Positions 59,361 to 64,000 of a stretch of 64,000 bases of DNA are shown here, piece after piece. The position numbers and the translations under genes are program-made. Location: assembly GCF_014641595.1 (NCBI RefSeq), contig NZ_BMIA01000002.1, positions 1,240,001 to 1,304,000 of the forward strand. The letters are read 5' to 3'. The notes under the pieces were generated by a model that was not told the origin of the DNA, did not search any database, and saw only the letters and a program-made list of their open reading frames with translations. Source of the stretch: Dyadobacter endophyticus (GTDB taxonomy: Bacteria; Bacteroidota; Bacteroidia; Cytophagales; Spirosomataceae). Each line of letters opens with the position of its first letter. Position 1 is the first letter of the stretch.

Positions 59361-61433
59361 GTGAAATATTATTTTACCGTCACTTTGATATTGCTGGTAA
59401 TCAGTAGTCTGATGGCTCAGGAGGGAAGTGGCGTTCCTACGTCCAGAGTCGACGCTACAAAGGCCTCGGATACAACACGATCTTTGAATGAGGTCGTAAT
59501 TACCGGGCAATCTGAACCGCAATCGCTACGAAACTCGGTGTACCAGGTGCGCACGATCGACAGCGAGCGCATTCGCCTGCGAGGCGCGACCAATTTGCAG
59601 ACTATCCTCAATACCGAGCTTGGAATACGGTTTTCCAATGATCTAACCCTTGGCACCAGCGATATTCAACTGATGGGCATCACGGGCCGCGGTATCAAAA
59701 TCCTCCTCGACGGCATTCCGCTCACCGACCGGGGCGATAGCCGCGAAAGTCTGGGGCAGGTGGACATCAACACCATTGAAAAAATCGAAATCGTCGAAGG
59801 CCCGATGTCGGTCATATACGGAACAGATGCATTGGCGGGAGTGATCAATATCATCACCAAAAAGGCGCAAGACGGTTCTTCGATCACCGTGAATGCGCGG
59901 TTACAGGAAGAGACAGCGGGCGATGAATACAACGCATTAACCAAAAAAGGAACTCATAACCAAGGCGTCGGCGTCACCTGGCAGAATGCCTATTTGCAGC
60001 TATCCGGCAATGTGACCCGAAATAACTTTGGCGGGTGGCAAGGTGCCTCCACAGGACGTGCCCAAGCCTGGAAGCCCAAAGACCAGATGCTCTACACCGC
60101 GGGCACCCGGTTTACAGGCAAGCAATGGAACGTCTGGTATCGCTTCAACGGCACCGACGAAACCATCACAAGCCTGGGCAACTTAAACCTCTTAAAAGAA
60201 GCTGGTGATCAAGAATATATCAGCAAACGCTGGCTCCATCAGGTGCAGTCGGAATGGAAGGTCAATGAGAAATTGAGCCTTACGGCTGTCGGCTCCTATA
60301 CCGACTATTCGCGCAGGACTTTAAGCACGAAGATCGATTCAACCGGCCGGCGTACATTGTCCCTCGAACCCGGCTCGCAGGACAAATCTATTTTCACCAC
60401 TGCATTTTTCCGTGGAACGGCCTTTTACAAAGCCGGCGATCATCTTTCGGTATTAGCCGGAATCGATTTTTCGAACAATAATGCCTCCGGCGCGCGCGTC
60501 AATGGCACGCCTACCATTAATGAATATGCGCTGTTTGTAGCTCCTGAGATCCGTTTCGGGCAGTTTTTCAAACTTACACCCGGTTTACGGTTCCTGAAAA
60601 ATTCGATTTATGATGCTCCGCCCGTAATCCCGTCGCTGAACGGTAAACTTATATTGAGCAAATCGCTGGATTTCCGTTTCGGGTATGCACGCGGGTTTCG
60701 CTCTCCTGCGCTACGCGAGCTGTATTTTGATTTTCATGACGCATCACATTCCATTAATGGTAATGTCAACTTGAAAGCCGAATACTCCAACAGTTTCAAC
60801 TCCTTCCTCGTCTGGCAGGCCGTCAGCCGCGAAGAGCTCCGCATTAACTCCACATTAGGCGGGTTTTACAATGTTTTCCACGACCTTATCGACACCGCCA
60901 TCGATCCGAACGACCGGACGCAGACAACCTATCTGAATATCCATTTATTCAAGACCACAGGGTTTTCGTTCGATAACAAGCTATTCTGGAAAAACCTGCA
61001 AGCGACAGTCGGGGCAACTTATATTGGCCGATACAATGAATTTTCGGCATCGCCGCAAGATTTCGGCTCGCTGCCCGAGTTTGTCTGGTCAACGGAAATT
61101 AACGCAAACCTGCTTTATACTTTCAAAAAAGCGGGTGCGAGTATTAATCTATTCTACAAATTCTCCGGCAAGCGCCCCATCTACGAGACCGCCGACCAGG
61201 TCAATATTCATCTGGCCGAAACCGAAGGCTTTCACATGGCCGACCTGACGTTTAGCAAGACACTGGGCCAGTACGTCAATCTGCTGGGGGGGATTAAGAA
61301 CCTTTTCGACGTGACCAACCTGCAAAACACCTCAACCGACACCGGCGGCGCACATAGCACGGGCGGCGCGGTACCGATGTCATTCGGTCGGTCGTATTTC
61401 CTCGGCCTCGTTTTTCAATGGACAAAGCATTAA
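59361..61433 (+). CDS. TonB-dependent receptor, likely haem (HmuR-type)
   Basis: 690 residues from a GTG start, the first start after the operators; it gives the signal peptide MKYYFTVTLILLVISSLMAQ. A TonB box is likely in SLNEVVITGQSE. The plug (about 55-165) has IEKIEIVEGPMSVIYGTDALAGVINIITKK; the 22-strand barrel ends RSYFLGLVFQWTKH. It lacks the CarboxypepD domain of SusC types and is of FepA/HmuR size. Two HmuY-type genes follow directly, which points to haem uptake. Two metal-box palindromes in its promoter support iron or manganese control. The ligand is an inference. Confidence 0.92.
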   Translation: MKYYFTVTLILLVISSLMAQEGSGVPTSRVDATKASDTTRSLNEVVITGQSEPQSLRNSVYQVRTIDSERIRLRGATNLQTILNTELGIRFSNDLTLGTSDIQLMGITGRGIKILLDGIPLTDRGDSRESLGQVDINTIEKIEIVEGPMSVIYGTDALAGVINIITKKAQDGSSITVNARLQEETAGDEYNALTKKGTHNQGVGVTWQNAYLQLSGNVTRNNFGGWQGASTGRAQAWKPKDQMLYTAGTRFTGKQWNVWYRFNGTDETITSLGNLNLLKEAGDQEYISKRWLHQVQSEWKVNEKLSLTAVGSYTDYSRRTLSTKIDSTGRRTLSLEPGSQDKSIFTTAFFRGTAFYKAGDHLSVLAGIDFSNNNASGARVNGTPTINEYALFVAPEIRFGQFFKLTPGLRFLKNSIYDAPPVIPSLNGKLILSKSLDFRFGYARGFRSPALRELYFDFHDASHSINGNVNLKAEYSNSFNSFLVWQAVSREELRINSTLGGFYNVFHDLIDTAIDPNDRTQTTYLNIHLFKTTGFSFDNKLFWKNLQATVGATYIGRYNEFSASPQDFGSLPEFVWSTEINANLLYTFKKAGASINLFYKFSGKRPIYETADQVNIHLAETEGFHMADLTFSKTLGQYVNLLGGIKNLFDVTNLQNTSTDTGGAHSTGGAVPMSFGRSYFLGLVFQWTKH

Positions 61434-61469
61434 CAATCAATTACCCTTTCATTATAACTCCAATACATT

Positions 61470-62861
61470 ATGAAGAAAATAGTCCGGTCGCTATTACTGG
61501 TTGCATTTCTGGGAACATTCAACGCTTGCAGCGACGACGAGCCGCCACTACCGGATAACCTGGTGGCTTTCGAGGCCGCCGACAAGGGTTTTGAAGGGGA
61601 AGAAACCGAGATTAAAATCACGCTTACGAGGGCTGTGGACGCAGCAACGCCCGTTTCAGTGACATTGACCCCGACACAACTTACCTACGACACGGAGTTT
61701 ACCACTACTCCCGCTACCGCAAACAACACGATCACACTGTCGGTACCCGCAGGGCAGTCGTCGGTTTCTTTCAAAGTAAGCAAGAAAACGGGCGTCTTGC
61801 TGGATGGTGACGAGAGCATTGCATTCAAAATTGCCTCGGTAGGCGCGCCGGTATTGGTTGGCACCACCTCAGCTTTGAAACTGAGCTTCAAAGCGATCAT
61901 TTCCGATGGTACCAGCATTCAACTGAACGGTATCGCCGGCAACGAACCCGGAAGCAGCGCCGCCAATTCGGTATTCCTTGACCTGAGCGCCAACGTGCAA
62001 ACGCCCGTTCTCCGCAGCAGCTGGGATCTCGGCTTTTTCAATGGTACCGATTTCCGAGTAACCATCAATGCAACGAATGGTGCATCGGCACTGGCGATTA
62101 ACAAGACAGACATTAACGCGGTTTCCGACAAGGATTTCAAACCGGATTCATTGGCTGTCGGCCAGGGCGTGGGTAAACTCTCCCTCGTAGACGACGCTGC
62201 CGGAGACCTCACTAAAACAGTAATCGCGGCAGTCTCGGCCACCGACGCTGAGAATAAAGTTTACATTCTTAACCGAAAAGGCGGGTCGATGGACGTCCTT
62301 CCGGTGGCTGATTTATACAAGATCCGCATTCTACGTAAGGGAACCGGTTACACATTGCAGTACGCCAAAGTGAATGAAACAACCTTCAAAACCCTGGATA
62401 TCACTAAAAATGCTGCTTACAACTTCGATTTTGTTTCGCTTGAAAAAGGCGCGACTGTCGGCGTAGAACCTGCGAAAGACCGCTGGGACCTGAAATGGGG
62501 TTACAGCATGTATTTCACCAATTTCGGCTCCGGGTTGATCCCTTACGGCTTCTCCGACCTGGTGTTCACCAACAATCTCGGGGGTGTGGAAGCTGTGGAA
62601 GTCCTCACCAGCACAGCAACTTACGACGCATTTGCCGAAAGTAATCTGACCGGCATTACATTCAGCAAAGCTGCGGATGTCATTGGCTCAAAATGGCGTG
62701 TCACGCAAGGCACCATCGGTGTTAAAACGGATCGTTTCTACCTCATCAAAGATCCGGCCGGCAACATTTACAAACTTCGTTTCGTGAGCTTCCATTCCAG
62801 CGATGGCGGCGAGCGCGGGAAGCCGAAATTGGAATACAAACTGGTTAAAAAGGGAGCCTGA
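61470..62861 (+). CDS. HmuY-family lipoprotein, long form
   Basis: 463 residues with a lipobox (FNAC, C20). A beta-sandwich domain of about 120 residues (Calx-beta-like; FEGEETEIKITLTRAVDAAT) precedes a HmuY-like part. HmuY marks include SSWDLGFFNGTDFRV, VYILNRKGG, RWDLKWGYSMYFTNFG and the ending GNIYKLRFVSFHSSDGGERG. HmuY proteins capture haem at the cell surface and pass it to the HmuR receptor. It is 36 bases after the receptor gene. Haem ligands cannot be placed with certainty. Confidence 0.85.
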   Translation: MKKIVRSLLLVAFLGTFNACSDDEPPLPDNLVAFEAADKGFEGEETEIKITLTRAVDAATPVSVTLTPTQLTYDTEFTTTPATANNTITLSVPAGQSSVSFKVSKKTGVLLDGDESIAFKIASVGAPVLVGTTSALKLSFKAIISDGTSIQLNGIAGNEPGSSAANSVFLDLSANVQTPVLRSSWDLGFFNGTDFRVTINATNGASALAINKTDINAVSDKDFKPDSLAVGQGVGKLSLVDDAAGDLTKTVIAAVSATDAENKVYILNRKGGSMDVLPVADLYKIRILRKGTGYTLQYAKVNETTFKTLDITKNAAYNFDFVSLEKGATVGVEPAKDRWDLKWGYSMYFTNFGSGLIPYGFSDLVFTNNLGGVEAVEVLTSTATYDAFAESNLTGITFSKAADVIGSKWRVTQGTIGVKTDRFYLIKDPAGNIYKLRFVSFHSSDGGERGKPKLEYKLVKKGA

Positions 62862-62863
62862 AT

Positions 62864-63445
62864 ATGATATTGAAATCCATCATCCTTTCCATTTTTGCAT
62901 TGGCCGCAATGCCGGAGACCGCGCCTGTAAAAACAGGAGCACAAATTCTGGCACAGGCAAAGCCGGAAATCATGGTCATTAAAGACCTGAATGCAAATAC
63001 CAAGTCCTACATCTATTTCAGCCTCGCTACCGGCAAGGAAGTGCCTGGTACCGATGCGAAGACGAAAAACTGGGACATTGCATTCAGCAAAACCACCATT
63101 GCCACCAACAGCGGCACCAGCGGCCCTGGCGGGGGCGGCGCTATCGTTTTGGAAAAGCCCTTCGACCAGGTAAGCGAAGCACCCAAAGATGGCTACAAAA
63201 CCGACGGTGATGCTGGCTTCGCCATTCCGGGCGGAAGCGGCAATAGCTGGTACAAATACGATATGAGCGTCCACGCTATCCTGCCGATTCCGGGAAGGAC
63301 ACTTTTGGTCAGAACTGCCAACGGGAAAGTGGCCAAATTGGAAATAATCAGCTACTACAAAGGCGCGCCGGAAGATGTGCCTACGGAAGAATCAAGCTAC
63401 TACACTTTCAGATACACGATTGCGGGAGAGGATGGCAGGTTTTAA
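62864..63445 (+). CDS. HmuY-family protein, short form
   Basis: 193 residues. A hydrophobic N-terminus (MILKSIILSIFALAAMPETA) may be a signal peptide; there is no lipobox cysteine. HmuY-type segments are SYIYFSLATGKEVPGTDAKTKNWDIAFS, VHAILPIPGRTLLVRTANGKVAKLEIISYY and the ending YYTFRYTI. It starts 2 bases after the long HmuY gene. The pair may be a surface-bound and a released haem binder; that is an inference. Confidence 0.85.
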   Translation: MILKSIILSIFALAAMPETAPVKTGAQILAQAKPEIMVIKDLNANTKSYIYFSLATGKEVPGTDAKTKNWDIAFSKTTIATNSGTSGPGGGGAIVLEKPFDQVSEAPKDGYKTDGDAGFAIPGGSGNSWYKYDMSVHAILPIPGRTLLVRTANGKVAKLEIISYYKGAPEDVPTEESSYYTFRYTIAGEDGRF

Positions 63446-63463
63446 TGGACACCCAAATGGTGA

Positions 63464-63501
63464 AATTCAAAAATCCCGGATCGCTCCGGGATTTTTGAAT
63501 T
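63464..63501. terminator. Bidirectional terminator between the HmuY and YdeI genes
   Basis: A 17-bp perfect inverted repeat (AATTCAAAAATCCCGGA at 63464-63480, TCCGGGATTTTTGAATT at 63485-63501) has a 4-base TCGC loop. The T5 runs in both directions suit convergent genes ending at 63445 and 63500. Confidence 0.9.
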
Positions 63502-64000
63502 ATCTGACGTACTTCCAGTTCCGTACCTTCCCTTCTGCCAGCCATTCCAGCGCCTGCGCAATGCGTTTTTCACGCGTGGCCTCGGTTTTAGCATCCTCAA
63601 ACCATTCCACATATTCTTTTTTATTTGAATAGCTGAATCCCTCAAAAACCTTCTTTGCCGCCGCGTTATCTTCTAATGCCTGGGTAAGATAAGTAGGAAC
63701 CACCAGTTCCTTCGTTTCCTTTGGCTTATCATCCTTTTTCTGCTTTACACCGCTATCGATCAGGTGCATTGCTTCTACTATAAACCCTCTCAAATGCTCC
63801 TCCGCCGGAAGGTCTTCGATATTTGAAATTTTCCCAAGACTTCCCATTCCAACCCGCTCGCCGTTGACTGCGAGTAAATTATGGGGGTCGCTTAGCCTCG
63901 ATTCCAGCCAGAAGCCGAAGGAACAGTGCTGTTTAAAAGATGCCATACTACACAGGATAGCACCTTTGTATTCGAAATGCGGGAAACTCCATTTCATGGT
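63500..64000 (-). CDS. YdeI/DUF1801-family protein (N-terminus beyond window)
   Basis: At least 167 codons are visible and the frame runs off the right edge. An internal ATG at 63997 (MKWSFPHFEYKGAIL) is not the start, because TMKWSFPHFEYKG lies mid-domain in DUF1801 proteins. A DUF1801/YdhG-like part is followed by a YdeI-type C-terminus (VVPTYLTQALEDNAAAKKVFEGFSYSNKKEYVEWFEDAKTEATREKRI). YdeI-like proteins are linked to resistance to some bacteriocins in enterobacteria, but their general function is unclear. Confidence 0.85.
   Translation of the reverse strand, partial: TMKWSFPHFEYKGAILCSMASFKQHCSFGFWLESRLSDPHNLLAVNGERVGMGSLGKISNIEDLPAEEHLRGFIVEAMHLIDSGVKQKKDDKPKETKELVVPTYLTQALEDNAAAKKVFEGFSYSNKKEYVEWFEDAKTEATREKRIAQALEWLAEGKVRNWKYVR

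Noticed and set aside
1..64000. tRNA, rRNA, CRISPR arrays, insertion sequences, prophage genes, known riboswitches
   Set aside because: I looked for cloverleaf-like ends, regularly spaced repeats, transposase motifs and phage genes on both strands and saw none; a covariance-model search would be needed to exclude small RNAs.

Overview
The window looks like a chromosomal segment of a Bacteroidota member of the Cytophagales, most like Dyadobacter or a close relative. This rests on a SusC/SusD pair with an ECF sigma/FecR system, a HmuY-type haem locus, DUF3823, DUF4230 and DUF6056 proteins, moderate GC, few Shine-Dalgarno sequences, and promoters fitting the Bacteroidota consensus (TTG near -33, TAnnTTTG near -7). 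I see no rRNA, tRNA, CRISPR array, prophage or insertion sequence. The genus is an inference from gene content.

Region 1 (1-15510, all minus strand) is a carbohydrate locus. In transcription order it has an ECF sigma factor, a FecR anti-sigma factor, SusC with an N-terminal STN signalling domain, SusD, a DUF3823 lipoprotein, a 1182-residue lipoprotein (ThuA, beta-propeller, HEAT, LamG-like and azurin-like copper domains), a ThuA protein, a Gfo/Idh/MocA oxidoreductase, a sugar 3-epimerase-like TIM barrel and a secreted protein cut by the window edge. The set fits import and oxidoreductive processing of a glycoside.

Region 2 (15700-21800) holds serine synthesis in two genes (serC and a fused phosphoserine phosphatase-phosphoglycerate dehydrogenase), a YheT-type hydrolase, a cold-shock protein, a polysaccharide deacetylase and a stand-alone GroES-like protein. 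Region 3 (21800-28400) is a surface-glycan modification operon: an MBOAT acyltransferase, two GtrB-like glycosyltransferases and two GT-C-like membrane proteins. Region 4 (28400-34700) has an EamA transporter, an LptF/LptG permease, a DtxR/MntR regulator divergent from mntH, and kup.

Region 5 (34700-46700) has a GH36 alpha-galactosidase, a PyrR-like phosphoribosyltransferase, a four-gene cluster resembling a gamma-glutamyl-amine pathway (glutamine-synthetase-like ligase, SDR, aldehyde dehydrogenase, glutamine amidotransferase), DUF4230, an SBF-type transporter, a GH16 glucanase, a PepSY membrane protein and a beta-carbonic anhydrase. Region 6 (46800-56900) has ileS with an altered HIGH motif (GIHH), an SDR, a DeoR regulator divergent from a 5'-nucleotidase, a PemK toxin-antitoxin pair, uvrB and a cupin-8 protein. 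Region 7 (57000-64000) has an AraC regulator, VOC and YceI proteins, a TonB receptor with two HmuY proteins, and a YdeI-type protein cut by the window edge.

Two layers of non-coding structure stand out. A palindromic core TTAGnCTAA, or a one-mismatch variant, lies before mntH, the TonB/HmuY operon, the PepSY gene and the SDR of the gamma-glutamyl cluster; this suggests one metal-responsive DtxR-family regulon. Two copies of a roughly 100-bp purine/pyrimidine-rich inverted repeat follow the stop codons of two unrelated minus-strand genes.
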